Below are positions 50,906-59,658 of a stretch of DNA of 64,000 nt, piece after piece; the first letter of the stretch is position 1, and every line of letters starts with the position of its first letter. The notes below the pieces were generated by a model that saw only the letters and a program-made list of their open reading frames with translations, was not told the origin of the DNA and searched no databases. Origin of the DNA: Pseudobutyrivibrio ruminis (GTDB lineage Bacteria > Bacillota > Clostridia > Lachnospirales > Lachnospiraceae); the NCBI RefSeq assembly GCF_015057245.1, contig NZ_SVET01000011.1, positions 1-64,000 on the forward strand. Direction: 5' to 3'. Made by a program: the position numbers and the translations under genes.

Positions 50906-52630
50906 ATGAAGAAGAAATTAGTCTCATTAGTACTTGTTGCTGCTATGGCACTTTCAATGGTTGCATGTGGCAATAAGGCAGCATCTACTGAGAGCTCATC
51001 ATCTACAGGTGAAGCACCAGCAGTTGCAACAACAAAGGAAGATAAGACAACACTTAACATTTGGATGTCTAGTGAGCCAGCTCACATTGATCCAGCTCTT
51101 AACTCATCAGTAGATGGTGGATGTCTTGCAGTAAACTCATTTGAAGGTTTGATGCGTTACAACGAGTCAGGCGAGCTTGAGCCAGCTTGTGCAGAGAGCT
51201 ATGAGGTATCAGATGATGGACTTACATACACATTCACAATGCGTGATGGTTTAAAGTGGTCTAACGGTGATGATCTTGATGCAACAGATTTCGTTTACTC
51301 TTGGAAGCGTGCAGCTTCTCCAGAGGTTGCAGCTGATTACAGCTACCTTTGTGAAATCTTCCCAAGCTTCACATATGAAGAAGGTCTTGGTGATGGTGAT
51401 GTAGTTGCTTCTGAAGATGGTAAGACTCTTACAGTAACACTTGGAGCAGTTTGCCCATATTTCCTTGATTTATGTGCATTCCCATTCTTCTTCCCAGTTA
51501 ACCAGGAAGCTGTAGAAGCTTCTATGTCTGATGGTGATCCAGTTGGTACATGGGCTAACGATGCAGGCGAAAACTTCGTATGTAACGGTGCTTATGTTCT
51601 TAAATCATGGAACCATGATTCAGATATGACATATGTAAAGAACGACAATTACTGGGATGCTGATTCAGTAACAGTTACAACACTTAACGTAATGCTTACA
51701 GCAGAAACAACAGCTGCTTATACAGCTTACACAACAGGAGATCTTGATTTCATCGATGATATTCCTGTAGAGGAAATGGAAACAGCTAAGACAAGCTCAG
51801 AGTATGTAGTACTTGATAACCTTGGTACATACTATGCATCATTCAACTACAACACAGATCTTTATGATGAACTTGGTCTTGATGAGGAGCAGGCAAAGGT
51901 ATTCCGTCATGCTATCACTCTTTTAATTGACCGTCAGTACATCATTGACACAGTTGGACAAAACAACCAGGAAATCGCTACATCATTTATTCCAACTGGA
52001 TGCTCAGATGGTAACGGTGGTGAGTTCAAGAACAAGGATTACTACTCAACAGATTACGAAGCAAACGTAGAAGAGGCTAAGTCACTTCTTGAGTCTATCG
52101 GTTTATATGATACAGCTTCAGATGCTCTTACACAGGATATTTCTTTAACATACCTTACAAACAACTCAGAAGGTAACGTAAAGATTGGTGAGTGTATCCA
52201 GGCTGACCTTGCAACAGTAGGAATCAACCTTTCTATCGATCAGGAAGAGTGGAACGTATTCCAGGAGACACGTAAGGCTGGTAAGTACGACTTCGCTCGT
52301 GAAGGTTGGATCATGGATTACAACGACCCTATCAACATGCTTGAAATGTACACAACATCTTCAGGAAACAACAACCCACAGTTCGGTAAGGATTCTAGCA
52401 AGGACCTTGATTGGGCTAAGTATGATCAGATGATTTCTGATATCCGTTCAGAGGCAGATCTTGCAGCACGTGCAGAGCTTATGCATGAGGCAGAGGATTA
52501 CCTTATGGATACATGGTGCATCATCCCTATCTACTACTACAACGATCCATACATGATCAAGGATTATGTAGATGGTGTATATGGTACTGTAGAGGGAATG
52601 AAGTATTTTTATCACGCAACAATCAACTAG
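50906..52630 (+). CDS. oppA: Oligopeptide-binding lipoprotein OppA
   Basis: A 574-residue substrate-binding protein, family SBP_bac_5. A lipoprotein signal peptide ends in LSMVAC with Cys21 as the lipidation site, then a Ser/Thr-rich linker. The fold shows LNIWMSSEPAHIDPALNSSVDGG and DDGLTYTFTMRDGLKWSNGDDLDATDFVYSW-type stretches diagnostic of OppA. It has a TAGGAGGG ribosome site and is the last opp gene. Codon choice is strongly biased, suggesting high expression. Confidence 0.95.
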   Translation: MKKKLVSLVLVAAMALSMVACGNKAASTESSSSTGEAPAVATTKEDKTTLNIWMSSEPAHIDPALNSSVDGGCLAVNSFEGLMRYNESGELEPACAESYEVSDDGLTYTFTMRDGLKWSNGDDLDATDFVYSWKRAASPEVAADYSYLCEIFPSFTYEEGLGDGDVVASEDGKTLTVTLGAVCPYFLDLCAFPFFFPVNQEAVEASMSDGDPVGTWANDAGENFVCNGAYVLKSWNHDSDMTYVKNDNYWDADSVTVTTLNVMLTAETTAAYTAYTTGDLDFIDDIPVEEMETAKTSSEYVVLDNLGTYYASFNYNTDLYDELGLDEEQAKVFRHAITLLIDRQYIIDTVGQNNQEIATSFIPTGCSDGNGGEFKNKDYYSTDYEANVEEAKSLLESIGLYDTASDALTQDISLTYLTNNSEGNVKIGECIQADLATVGINLSIDQEEWNVFQETRKAGKYDFAREGWIMDYNDPINMLEMYTTSSGNNNPQFGKDSSKDLDWAKYDQMISDIRSEADLAARAELMHEAEDYLMDTWCIIPIYYYNDPYMIKDYVDGVYGTVEGMKYFYHATIN

Positions 52631-52661
52631 TCTTTTTACTAGATTTTAAAGTGTGAAAAAT

Positions 52662-52692
52662 TTTTGGGGAAATCGTGAAGATTTCCCCAAAA
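52662..52692. terminator. Terminator of the opp operon
   Basis: TTTTGGGGAAATC and GATTTCCCCAAAA form a perfect 13-bp stem with a 5-base loop, 31 bases after the oppA stop. The arms provide T or A runs on both sides. Confidence 0.8.
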
Positions 52693-52697
52693 TATTG

Positions 52698-52726
52698 TTG
52701 ACAATGGTGCATTACTCTAGTAGAAT
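52698..52726 (+). promoter_or_regulatory. Promoter of the tRNA-Ser/tRNA-Cys unit
   Basis: TTGACA (52698-52703) and TAGAAT (52721-52726) with a 17-bp spacer, 44 bases before tRNA-Ser. Confidence 0.8.
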
Positions 52727-52769
52727 AACACTTGCGTCGAAACAAAATAAGTAATTTACCTACAACTTT

Positions 52770-52857
52770 GGAGAAGTACTCAAGAGGCCGAAGAGGCGCC
52801 CCTGCTAAGGGTGTAGGTCGGGCAACCGGCGCGAGGGTTCAAATCCCTCCTTCTCCG
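52770..52857 (+). tRNA. tRNA-Ser (anticodon GCT)
   Basis: An 88-nt class II tRNA: acceptor GGAGAAG/CTTCTCC, anticodon loop CTGCTAA (anticodon GCT), a long variable arm (GTAGGTCGGGCAACCGGCGC) and T arm GAGGG/CCCTC, discriminator G. Confidence 0.96.
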
Positions 52858-52869
52858 TTTACTTAATAA

Positions 52870-52940
52870 GGTGCCATAGCCAAGTGGTAAGGCAAAGGTC
52901 TGCAACACCTCTATCACCAGTTCAAATCTGGTTGGCACCT
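52870..52940 (+). tRNA. tRNA-Cys (anticodon GCA)
   Basis: A 71-nt cloverleaf: acceptor GGTGCCA/TGGCACC, D arm GCC/GGC, anticodon loop CTGCAAC (anticodon GCA), T arm CCAGTTCAAATCTGG, discriminator T. It is 12 bases after tRNA-Ser and shares its promoter. Confidence 0.95.
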
Positions 52941-52946
52941 CTACTT

Positions 52947-52986
52947 AATCCCTCGACCCTAGAAAATGGGGGCGAGGGATTTTTGT
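52947..52986 (+). terminator. Terminator of the tRNA-Ser/tRNA-Cys unit
   Basis: AATCCCTCG and CGAGGGATT form a 9-bp stem, extended by CCC/GGG inside, followed by TTTTG. It lies between tRNA-Cys and tyrS. Confidence 0.85.
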
Positions 52987-53033
52987 TTATACAAAACTAA
53001 CTATTCAAAAATGTGAGAAAGGAGAATTTTGCA

Positions 53034-54254
53034 ATGACAATTTATGACGAGTTAGTTGCTCGTGGCCTGATTGCTCAGGTAACAAACGAAGAAGAAATTA
53101 AAAAATTAATAAATGAGGGCAAGGCTACTTTCTATATCGGCTTCGATTGTACTGCAGATAGCCTTACAGCCGGTCACTTTATGGCTCTCACACTTATGAA
53201 GAGATTACAGATGGCTGGCAACAAGCCAATCGCCCTTATCGGTGGCGGAACTACTATGATCGGCGATCCTTCAGGTCGTACAGACATGAGAAAGATGCTT
53301 ACACGTGAGGATATCGATCACAATGCTGAGTGCTTCAAGCGTCAGATGGAGCGTTTCATCGATTTCTCTGATGGCAAAGCTCTTATGCTTAACAACGCTG
53401 ATTGGTTACTTGATCTCAACTACGTAGAACTTCTTAGAGAAGTTGGTGCATGTTTCTCAGTAAACAACATGCTTCGTGCTGAGTGCTACAAGCAGCGTAT
53501 GGAAAAGGGACTTTCATTCCTTGAGTTCAACTACATGATTATGCAGTCATACGACTTCTATTACATGTTCCAGCACTATGATTGCAATCTTGAGTTCGGT
53601 GGTGACGATCAGTGGTCAAACATGCTTGGTGGTACAGAGCTTATCAGACGTAAGCTTGGTAAGGATGCTCACGCTATGACTATTACTCTTCTCACTGATT
53701 CACAGGGCAAGAAAATGGGTAAGACAGCTGGTAACGCAGTATGGCTTGATCCAAACAAGACTTCACCATTCGAGTTCTATCAGTACTGGAGAAATGTTGG
53801 TGATGCAGATGTTCTTAAGTGCATCCGTATGCTTACATTCCTTCCAATCGAGGAAATTGAAAAGATGGACAGCTGGGAAGGTGCACAGCTTAACGAAGCA
53901 AAGGATATCCTTGCTTATGAGCTTACACAGATGGTTCACGGTACAGAGGAGGCTGACAAGGCTCGCGAGGCTTCTAAGGCACTTTTCGCAGGTGGAGCAA
54001 ACTCAGAAAACGTACCATGCCACAAGCTTTCAGATGAAGACTTCAAGGATGGCAAGGTAGACATCCTTCAGATTCTTGTTTCTGCTGGTCTTACAGCTAG
54101 CCGTGCAGAGGCTCGCCGTGCTGTTCAGCAGGGTGGTGTTTCAGTTAACGGAGACAAGGTTGCTGATCCATTTACATCATACGAAAAGGATGCATTTGCA
54201 GAGGAATTCCTTCTTAAAAAAGGCAAGAAATCTTTCTGCAAGATTGAAGCATAA
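53034..54254 (+). CDS. tyrS: Tyrosyl-tRNA synthetase
   Basis: A 406-residue class I synthetase. YIGFDCTADSLTAGHFM includes the HIGH-equivalent, MQSYDFYYMFQHYD and GGDDQWSNMLGG bind tyrosine, and KKMGKTAGNAVWLD is the KMSKS loop (KMGKT). The C-terminal S4 domain reads GLTASRAEARRAVQQGGVSVNG. The ATG at 53034 follows GAAAGGAG; a GTG seven codons upstream is unlikely. No T-box leader is seen in front of it. Confidence 0.97.
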   Translation: MTIYDELVARGLIAQVTNEEEIKKLINEGKATFYIGFDCTADSLTAGHFMALTLMKRLQMAGNKPIALIGGGTTMIGDPSGRTDMRKMLTREDIDHNAECFKRQMERFIDFSDGKALMLNNADWLLDLNYVELLREVGACFSVNNMLRAECYKQRMEKGLSFLEFNYMIMQSYDFYYMFQHYDCNLEFGGDDQWSNMLGGTELIRRKLGKDAHAMTITLLTDSQGKKMGKTAGNAVWLDPNKTSPFEFYQYWRNVGDADVLKCIRMLTFLPIEEIEKMDSWEGAQLNEAKDILAYELTQMVHGTEEADKAREASKALFAGGANSENVPCHKLSDEDFKDGKVDILQILVSAGLTASRAEARRAVQQGGVSVNGDKVADPFTSYEKDAFAEEFLLKKGKKSFCKIEA

Positions 54255-54274
54255 AATATAAAAATGATATAATT

Positions 54275-54304
54275 AAAGTGCCAAGATACCTTGGCACTTT
54301 TTTG
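54275..54304 (+). terminator. Terminator of tyrS
   Basis: AAAGTGCCAAG and CTTGGCACTTT form a perfect 11-bp stem with loop ATAC, followed by six T, 20 bases after the stop codon. Confidence 0.9.
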
Positions 54305-54324
54305 TATAAAGGAGAATATAAATA

Positions 54325-54891
54325 ATGGGTAATGTCTTTTACTTTCAATGGGAATTGGATTTACTTCACTGGTTTCAGAGTATACACAATGGATTTTTAG
54401 ACTGGATAGTTCCAAAGATTACTTTCTTAGGAAATGGAGGATGGTTTTGGATAGTTATTACTCTCCTACTCTTGATTTTGCCATTTAATAGAAAGATGGG
54501 TGTGCAGGCGGCAATATCTCTTGCAATGACATTTATAATTTGTAACTTGATTTTAAAACCAACTATCATGAGATGTCGTCCTTGTTGGCTTGAGCCTGAT
54601 GTGCAGATGCTTGTAAATATTCCAAAGGACTTTTCATTTCCATCTGGTCATTCAAATGCCAGCTTTGCTGTAGCAACTGCTATATTTACAAGAAATAAAA
54701 AGCTTGGAATCCCAGCTCTTGTACTAGCAGCTTTAATCGCCATAAGCCGTTTGTATGTGTTTGTACACTGGCCTACAGATGTGCTAGCTGGTTCCTTGAT
54801 AGGAATCTGTGGTGGAATCACAAGCTTTTTCATTGTGAATTTCATTTATAAAAAATTCAAAAGAAATGGTCTAGATGATGCCCGTGTCTAA
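54325..54891 (+). CDS. PAP2-family membrane phosphatase
   Basis: A 188-residue membrane phosphatase. The three active-site motifs are visible: KPTIMRCRP near 76-84 (KxxxxxxRP), PSGHS near 110-114 and SRLYVFVHWPTD near 143-154 (SRxxxxxHxxxD). Five or six hydrophobic helices surround them. It may be an undecaprenyl-diphosphate or lipid phosphate phosphatase. Its stop overlaps the convergent alpha-glucosidase gene by 4 bases. Confidence 0.9.
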   Translation: MGNVFYFQWELDLLHWFQSIHNGFLDWIVPKITFLGNGGWFWIVITLLLLILPFNRKMGVQAAISLAMTFIICNLILKPTIMRCRPCWLEPDVQMLVNIPKDFSFPSGHSNASFAVATAIFTRNKKLGIPALVLAALIAISRLYVFVHWPTDVLAGSLIGICGGITSFFIVNFIYKKFKRNGLDDARV

Positions 54892-56549
54892 ACCATTTCA
54901 ACAACTAACAATTCATAAGGAGAGAGCACAATTTCTGTGCTGTTAAATGAAGAATTGTCCAAGGTTTTGCTTGTATTGGAAAGCAAAACCTTTTTTATTT
55001 TGGAAGGAAGACTAAGTGTCTGGGCATCCTTCTGATAATTAGCAATAACCATTACACTCTTCTCTCCTATCCTACTGTAGGCAAGAAGGTTTTTCTGCTC
55101 TGGTTTGTATGGAGCAAATTCGCCATAAACAAATGTTGACTCATACTCTGGATTCTTTCTAAGAAAAATTAAGGCTTTATAAAAATTAAATACAGAATCC
55201 GAATCATTAATCTGCGCGGCAAGGTTGATGTATTTGTATTTTGGATTAACCATAAGCCATGGTCTACCATCGGTGAATCCTGCATTCTCAGAGTCATCCC
55301 ATTGGAAAGGTGTACGTGCATTATCTCTTGTCACATTTATAAGATGTGCAAGGGCCTCAGCATGTGTCTTGCCTTCATGCAATGCAGTTTCGTAAATGTT
55401 GGCATTTGCACAGTCATCTAAATCACCAATATCGTTTACTTTATCCAGGTTTTCCATACCTATCTCCTGCCCCTGGTAAATAAATGGAAGTCCAGGAAGA
55501 AGGAAATATATACCTGCCAGCATCTTTTTGCTGGTGTCTGTCAAATCCTCTTTTGGTATAAACCTCGAAACGCCTCTAGGTTCGTCATGATTTTCGATGA
55601 TGTTAGAAAGAAAACCTATGCCATCAACTCTTGCATGAGCCTTAAAGACTGCCTTTTTATAATTCTCTGGCGAAATATCTTCTTTGGTAGATTCAGCAGA
55701 AAAATCAAACATTGTAGAAAAATAGCCATGAGAGCCGATGAATAAAGGCAATTCATCATCCTTTTCATTAAAGACTTCACCTACAGTAAAAGCATCATGC
55801 TTTCTGAATGTCTCATCAGCTAATTCATTAAGGAAATCTCCTACCCCAGTTGCCTCTTTTAGCATATTGTCGATTGAGGAAAGTCCATCATCGCCATCCA
55901 CAGGATAATCAGAAAATGGAAGCTTCTTTTTAATGTTGATAATGGCGTCGATTCTAAATCCAGCAATACCCTTATCTAGCCACCAGTTAATCATTTTGTA
56001 TACTTCCTTGCGAAGTTTAGGGTTTTCCCAGTTTAAATCTGGCTGTTTCTTGTGGAACACATGAAGATAGATTTTGTCATCATGTCCTGGCAACTTTTCC
56101 CATACACTGCCTCCAAAATAGCTACGCCAATTGCAAGGCAAGGAATCACCATCCTTGTAATCTTCAATGTAAAAGAATTTGCCGTATTCTCCGTCAGGGT
56201 CTTCGCAGGCCTTTTTAAACCATTCATGTTCATCAGAGCAATGGTTTACCACCAAGTCCATTACAATGCCTATACCCCTCTTCTTCCCTTCTTCAATTAG
56301 ACGGTCCAAATCATCAATAGTGCCAAAGCGTGGGTCGATATCGTAGTAATTAGAAATATCATATCCCTGATCAGCAAGAGGTGAGCAATAAATTGGTGAA
56401 AGCCAAATAATATCTATTCCAAGATCCCGCAAATAATCTAGTTTTTCAATAACTCCGTTTATATCTCCAATACCATCCCCATTGGTATCGTAAAAACTCT
56501 TTGGGTAGATTTGATAAGCTACCTTGTTGTGCCACCATTTTTTTTCCAT
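54888..56549 (-). CDS. GH13 alpha-glucosidase / oligo-1,6-glucosidase
   Basis: A 553-residue cytoplasmic GH13 enzyme. It begins WWHNKVAYQIYPKSFYDTNGDGIGDINGVIEKLDYL. The nucleophile Asp lies in GIAGFRIDAI, the acid-base Glu in FTVGEVFNE and the transition-state Asp in IIENHDEPR. The subfamily pattern fits oligo-1,6-glucosidase/trehalose-6-phosphate hydrolase relatives. Start ATG at 56547-56549 has AAGGAG 11 bases upstream; a GTG four codons earlier overlaps that site. It is divergent from the lacI gene. Confidence 0.92.
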   Translation of the reverse strand: MEKKWWHNKVAYQIYPKSFYDTNGDGIGDINGVIEKLDYLRDLGIDIIWLSPIYCSPLADQGYDISNYYDIDPRFGTIDDLDRLIEEGKKRGIGIVMDLVVNHCSDEHEWFKKACEDPDGEYGKFFYIEDYKDGDSLPCNWRSYFGGSVWEKLPGHDDKIYLHVFHKKQPDLNWENPKLRKEVYKMINWWLDKGIAGFRIDAIINIKKKLPFSDYPVDGDDGLSSIDNMLKEATGVGDFLNELADETFRKHDAFTVGEVFNEKDDELPLFIGSHGYFSTMFDFSAESTKEDISPENYKKAVFKAHARVDGIGFLSNIIENHDEPRGVSRFIPKEDLTDTSKKMLAGIYFLLPGLPFIYQGQEIGMENLDKVNDIGDLDDCANANIYETALHEGKTHAEALAHLINVTRDNARTPFQWDDSENAGFTDGRPWLMVNPKYKYINLAAQINDSDSVFNFYKALIFLRKNPEYESTFVYGEFAPYKPEQKNLLAYSRIGEKSVMVIANYQKDAQTLSLPSKIKKVLLSNTSKTLDNSSFNSTEIVLSPYELLVVEMV

Positions 56550-56563
56550 AGTAAAAGCCACTC

Positions 56564-56579
56564 CTTAGATTAATCTAAG
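56564..56579. promoter_or_regulatory. 16-bp perfect palindrome before the minus-strand alpha-glucosidase gene
   Basis: CTTAGATTAATCTAAG, perfectly symmetrical, overlapping the ribosome binding site of the 54888-56549 gene. Its sequence differs from the GTTAT-type operators nearby, so it may bind another regulator or only form an mRNA hairpin. Confidence 0.45.
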
Positions 56580-56599
56580 TAAACGCTAACATAAAAATA

Positions 56600-56628
56600 T
56601 TGACAGGTAAATAGGTTATGCGTATAAC
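56600..56628 (+). promoter_or_regulatory. Promoter of the lacI-type gene with overlapping operator 1
   Basis: TTGACA (56600-56605), 17-bp spacer, TATAAC (56623-56628). The palindromic GTTATGCGTATAAC at 56615-56628 covers the -10 box, so the regulator probably represses itself from this site. Confidence 0.75.
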
Positions 56629-56649
56629 TAAAAACAAGGAGGAGATGCT

Positions 56650-57657
56650 ATGGTAAGGATAAAAGACATTGCAAAAACATGTGGTGTGAGCACAGCCACT
56701 GTATCGTATGTGTTGCATGGAAAGTATGAAAAGGTCTCAAAGGAAGTAAGAGAAAGAATTGAAGCAGAAATTGCAGAAAGTGGATATATTACAAATCAAT
56801 CTGCAATCAATCTGGTAAGCAGATGCTCAGGCTTAATTGGCGTAGCGGTAATGGATTCCAGCGATAAAAAGGATATTATGGGTGACCCATATTTCAGTAT
56901 TCTCTTCTCCTATCTTGAAAAGGAATTTAGAAAAAGAGATAAATATATTTTGATTATCCTGGACCAGTCTCCTGAACGTGTTGTAAAGGATGCGTTGCGA
57001 TGGAATTTAGATGGGCTTATCCTTAGTAACTACACCAAAGAAGCCATGATTGCAATTAGCCAGGAGTTTGTAAAACCAATTGTTACCATAGATGCAGCCT
57101 TTGTTTATGAGTACGACAAGCTGGTGCAGGTTTTTATAGATGATTATGATGGTGGATACAAAATTGGTAACTATCTTGCGTCAATAGGCCATACAAATGT
57201 AGCCATGCTTGATGACAATGATGAGGAAGAAACAAGACATAGATGGCGTGGATTCCGCCAAAGCTTTATCGATAATGGTATTGAAATCGATGAAAGCTCT
57301 CACTTTATTATTGATATGAAAAGGGAAGAACTGCAGGATGGATTAGATAGAATTTATCCTGCATTGATAGAAAAATCTGCTGTATTTTGTATTTCAGATT
57401 TTTACGCTTTAAGAGTAATAAAATATTTAAATGAACATGGGAAAACAGTACCTGAGGATATTTCAGTAGCAGGTTATGATGATATATTGTTTTCAAAATT
57501 ATCTACGCCAGAGCTCACCACAATAAGGCAAAATGTGCAGCAAAAAGCAGAATCTGCAGTAGAAAGCATGATGAAAATGATTAAGAATAAGCCAGTGGAA
57601 CATAACATAAAGCTGCCTGTTGAGTTGATTGTTAGAGAGTCATGTAGACAGTTGTAA
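56650..57657 (+). CDS. LacI-family transcriptional regulator
   Basis: A 335-residue repressor. The N-terminal helix-turn-helix RIKDIAKTCGVSTATVSYVLHG (3-24) with hinge helix near 45-60 is followed by a periplasmic-binding-like effector domain (IGVAVMDSS, VAMLDDNDEEETRHRWRGF, DISVAGYDDILFSKLSTPELTTIRQ). It is located between two alpha-glucosidase genes, so the likely effector is an alpha-glucoside. Three matching operators lie in the flanking regions. Confidence 0.94.
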   Translation: MVRIKDIAKTCGVSTATVSYVLHGKYEKVSKEVRERIEAEIAESGYITNQSAINLVSRCSGLIGVAVMDSSDKKDIMGDPYFSILFSYLEKEFRKRDKYILIILDQSPERVVKDALRWNLDGLILSNYTKEAMIAISQEFVKPIVTIDAAFVYEYDKLVQVFIDDYDGGYKIGNYLASIGHTNVAMLDDNDEEETRHRWRGFRQSFIDNGIEIDESSHFIIDMKREELQDGLDRIYPALIEKSAVFCISDFYALRVIKYLNEHGKTVPEDISVAGYDDILFSKLSTPELTTIRQNVQQKAESAVESMMKMIKNKPVEHNIKLPVELIVRESCRQL

Positions 57658-57699
57658 ATTATTGATAAAAAAAAAATACAAATATGTCACATAGTAATA

Positions 57700-57713
57700 G
57701 TTATGTGCATAAC
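57700..57713. promoter_or_regulatory. Operator 2 (LacI type)
   Basis: GTTATGTGCATAAC, a 14-bp palindrome just upstream of the -35 box of the second alpha-glucosidase gene; the same half-site GTTAT..ATAAC as the other two operators. Confidence 0.65.
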
Positions 57714-57715
57714 CT

Positions 57716-57744
57716 TTGACCCAGGATAAGTCTTGGGTTAATTT
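57716..57744 (+). promoter_or_regulatory. Promoter of the second alpha-glucosidase gene
   Basis: TTGACC (57716-57721) and TAATTT (57739-57744) with a 17-bp spacer. It is flanked by operators 2 and 3, 43 bp apart, which would suit looping by a LacI tetramer or dual blockage. Confidence 0.5.
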
Positions 57745-57755
57745 TTAGTTACAAG

Positions 57756-57769
57756 GTTATTCGTATAAC
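57756..57769. promoter_or_regulatory. Operator 3 (LacI type)
   Basis: GTTATTCGTATAAC, one base different from operator 1, located 12 bases downstream of the -10 box and just before the AAAGGAGG ribosome site of the second alpha-glucosidase gene. Confidence 0.7.
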
Positions 57770-57783
57770 TAAAGGAGGACAGA

Positions 57784-59448
57784 ATGGAAAAGGCATGGTG
57801 GAAAGAAAGTGTCATTTACCAGATTTATCCAAGATCTTTTTGTGATTCAAATGGTGATGGCATTGGTGATTTAAATGGTATACGAAGTAAATTAGATTAC
57901 TTACAAAAGCTTGGAATTAACGTTATTTGGCTAAGTCCAATATATAAATCTCCTAACGATGACAATGGTTATGATATATCTGATTATCAGGACATAATGG
58001 ATGATTTCGGTAATATGGACGATTTCGACGCACTATTAAAAGAGGCTCACGAGCATGGAATCAAAATCGTAATGGATTTGGTAGTTAATCACACATCGGA
58101 TGAGCACAAATGGTTCGTTGAAAGTAGGTCGTCAAAGGATAATCCAAAGAGAGATTATTATATCTGGCGTGAGCCAAAAGATGGCAAAGAGCCAAATAAC
58201 TGGGGCTCATGTTTCTCAGGATCAGCATGGGAATATGATGAAAAGACAGGTATGTATTATCTACATTGCTTTTCAAAAAAGCAGCCGGATTTGAATTGGG
58301 ATAACGAAAAAGTCAGAGATGAAGTATTCAACATGATGACTTGGTGGTGTGAAAAGGGTATTGATGGATTCAGAATGGATGTTATTTCCATGATTTCAAA
58401 AGTACCTGGATTACCAGATGGAAACATAGGCGAGGGGGCTTTATATGGGGACTTATCTAATACAACAAACGGCCCAAGAGTTCACGAATACTTGCAGGAA
58501 ATGAGAAAGCGAGTGCTTTCAAAATACGACTTGATCACAGTTGGGGAGTGCGCAGGCGTAACTATAGAGGAAGCAAAGAAATATGCAAGCCTTGATAACT
58601 CTGAGCTGAATATGGTTTTCGAGTTTGAGCACACAGGGCTAGATTATGATGAAAGAGGAAAATGGACCACCAAAAGATTCTATCTACCAGATCTTAAGGC
58701 AAACTTAAGTAAATGGCAGAACGAACTTGAGGGCGAGGCTTGGAATTCCTTGTATTGGGACAATCATGACCAGCCAAGAATTGTATCAAGACTTGGAGAC
58801 GATTCACCCTTATCAGCAAAATGCATCGCCACAGTTCTTCACATGATGAAGGGTACGCCTTATATATATCAAGGCGAAGAGCTTGGAATGACAAATTATC
58901 CTTTCAAATCAATTGATGAATGTAGAGACATTGAAATACTCAATGCTTACAAGGAATTGGTTGGCGGAGGCCGAATGTCAGAGGAGGATTTAATGGACGG
59001 CATTCGAGCAAAAGGCCGTGATAATGCAAGAACACCAATGCAGTGGGATGACACTAAAGAGGCAGGATTTACAACAGGAAAGCCTTGGATAGGAGTTAAT
59101 CCAAATTACAAGACAATCAATGCAAAAGCAGAACTGGAAGATAAGAACTCAGTATTTTATTACTATCAAAAGCTTATCCAGCTAAGAAGAAATAGCCAGT
59201 GGTCAGATATCATCGTATATGGAACATACCAGCTTTTAAACAAGGAAGATGAAAATGTATTTGCATACACAAGACAATTGGGGGACAGAAAAATTCTTGT
59301 TGTATGTAATGTAAGTGCCAATGAGGTGCAATACAAGCTGGATTTTGACGTGAAAGAAAAGGCTTGCTTGATTCGTAATTACGATAATGTGGATTTGGAA
59401 AAAGAGATGAGAGTCCCAGCCTGGTTCGCAGGAGTTTGGGAAATCTAA
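57784..59448 (+). CDS. GH13 alpha-glucosidase / oligo-1,6-glucosidase
   Basis: A 554-residue GH13 enzyme related to the divergent one: WWKESVIYQIYPRSFCDSNGDGIGD at the start, nucleophile Asp in GIDGFRMDVIS, acid-base Glu in LITVGECAG and Asp in WDNHDQPR. The downstream GKPWIGVNPNYKTINA region is typical of oligo-1,6-glucosidase and dextran glucosidase. Start ATG at 57784 follows AAAGGAGG. No sugar transporter gene is adjacent. Confidence 0.93.
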   Translation: MEKAWWKESVIYQIYPRSFCDSNGDGIGDLNGIRSKLDYLQKLGINVIWLSPIYKSPNDDNGYDISDYQDIMDDFGNMDDFDALLKEAHEHGIKIVMDLVVNHTSDEHKWFVESRSSKDNPKRDYYIWREPKDGKEPNNWGSCFSGSAWEYDEKTGMYYLHCFSKKQPDLNWDNEKVRDEVFNMMTWWCEKGIDGFRMDVISMISKVPGLPDGNIGEGALYGDLSNTTNGPRVHEYLQEMRKRVLSKYDLITVGECAGVTIEEAKKYASLDNSELNMVFEFEHTGLDYDERGKWTTKRFYLPDLKANLSKWQNELEGEAWNSLYWDNHDQPRIVSRLGDDSPLSAKCIATVLHMMKGTPYIYQGEELGMTNYPFKSIDECRDIEILNAYKELVGGGRMSEEDLMDGIRAKGRDNARTPMQWDDTKEAGFTTGKPWIGVNPNYKTINAKAELEDKNSVFYYYQKLIQLRRNSQWSDIIVYGTYQLLNKEDENVFAYTRQLGDRKILVVCNVSANEVQYKLDFDVKEKACLIRNYDNVDLEKEMRVPAWFAGVWEI

Positions 59449-59457
59449 ATCCTAGTG

Positions 59458-59487
59458 TTGACATTATGCAAGAATCTTTAGTATATT
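59458..59487 (+). promoter_or_regulatory. Promoter of mntP leader
   Basis: TTGACA (59458-59463) and TATATT (59482-59487) with an 18-bp spacer, just after the alpha-glucosidase stop codon and about 10 bases before the riboswitch. Confidence 0.6.
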
Positions 59488-59494
59488 GTATACA

Positions 59495-59583
59495 TCTCGT
59501 GAGGGAGTAGCAAGCGCTATAAATTGAATGCGTTGTTTGTCAACAGACTCGGGATTTACCCTGGCAAACATTAAATAGTGAGA
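59495..59583 (+). ncRNA. Manganese riboswitch (yybP-ykoY motif) aptamer
   Basis: The leader contains GGGAGTAGCAAGC and, after a hairpin, GTCAACAGACTCGGG, GATTTACCCTGGC, the conserved blocks of the yybP-ykoY RNA that senses Mn2+. TCTCGT (59495-59500) can pair with GTGAGA (59578-59583) as the P1 helix. The gene after it is the manganese exporter mntP, a known target of this riboswitch. The 3' P1 strand overlaps the following terminator stem, so both cannot form together; Mn2+ binding should favour read-through. Confidence 0.85.
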
Positions 59584-59625
59584 CTCACGTGTAGCCATAG
59601 ATTTGGTTACACGTGGGTCTTTTTT
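59582..59625 (+). terminator. Expression-platform terminator of the manganese riboswitch
   Basis: GACTCACGTGTA pairs with TACACGTGGGTC (one G-T pair) around a 13-base apical part and is followed by TTTTTTG. It ends about 35 bases before the mntP start codon. Confidence 0.85.
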
Positions 59626-59658
59626 GTTATATTAGCCCTCACAAAAAAGGAGTTTAAT

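Noticed and set aside
52860..53033. Possible T-box leader in front of tyrS
   Set aside because: The interval is filled by tRNA-Cys and its terminator; no specifier stem or T-box sequence (TGGNACCGCG-like) is present.
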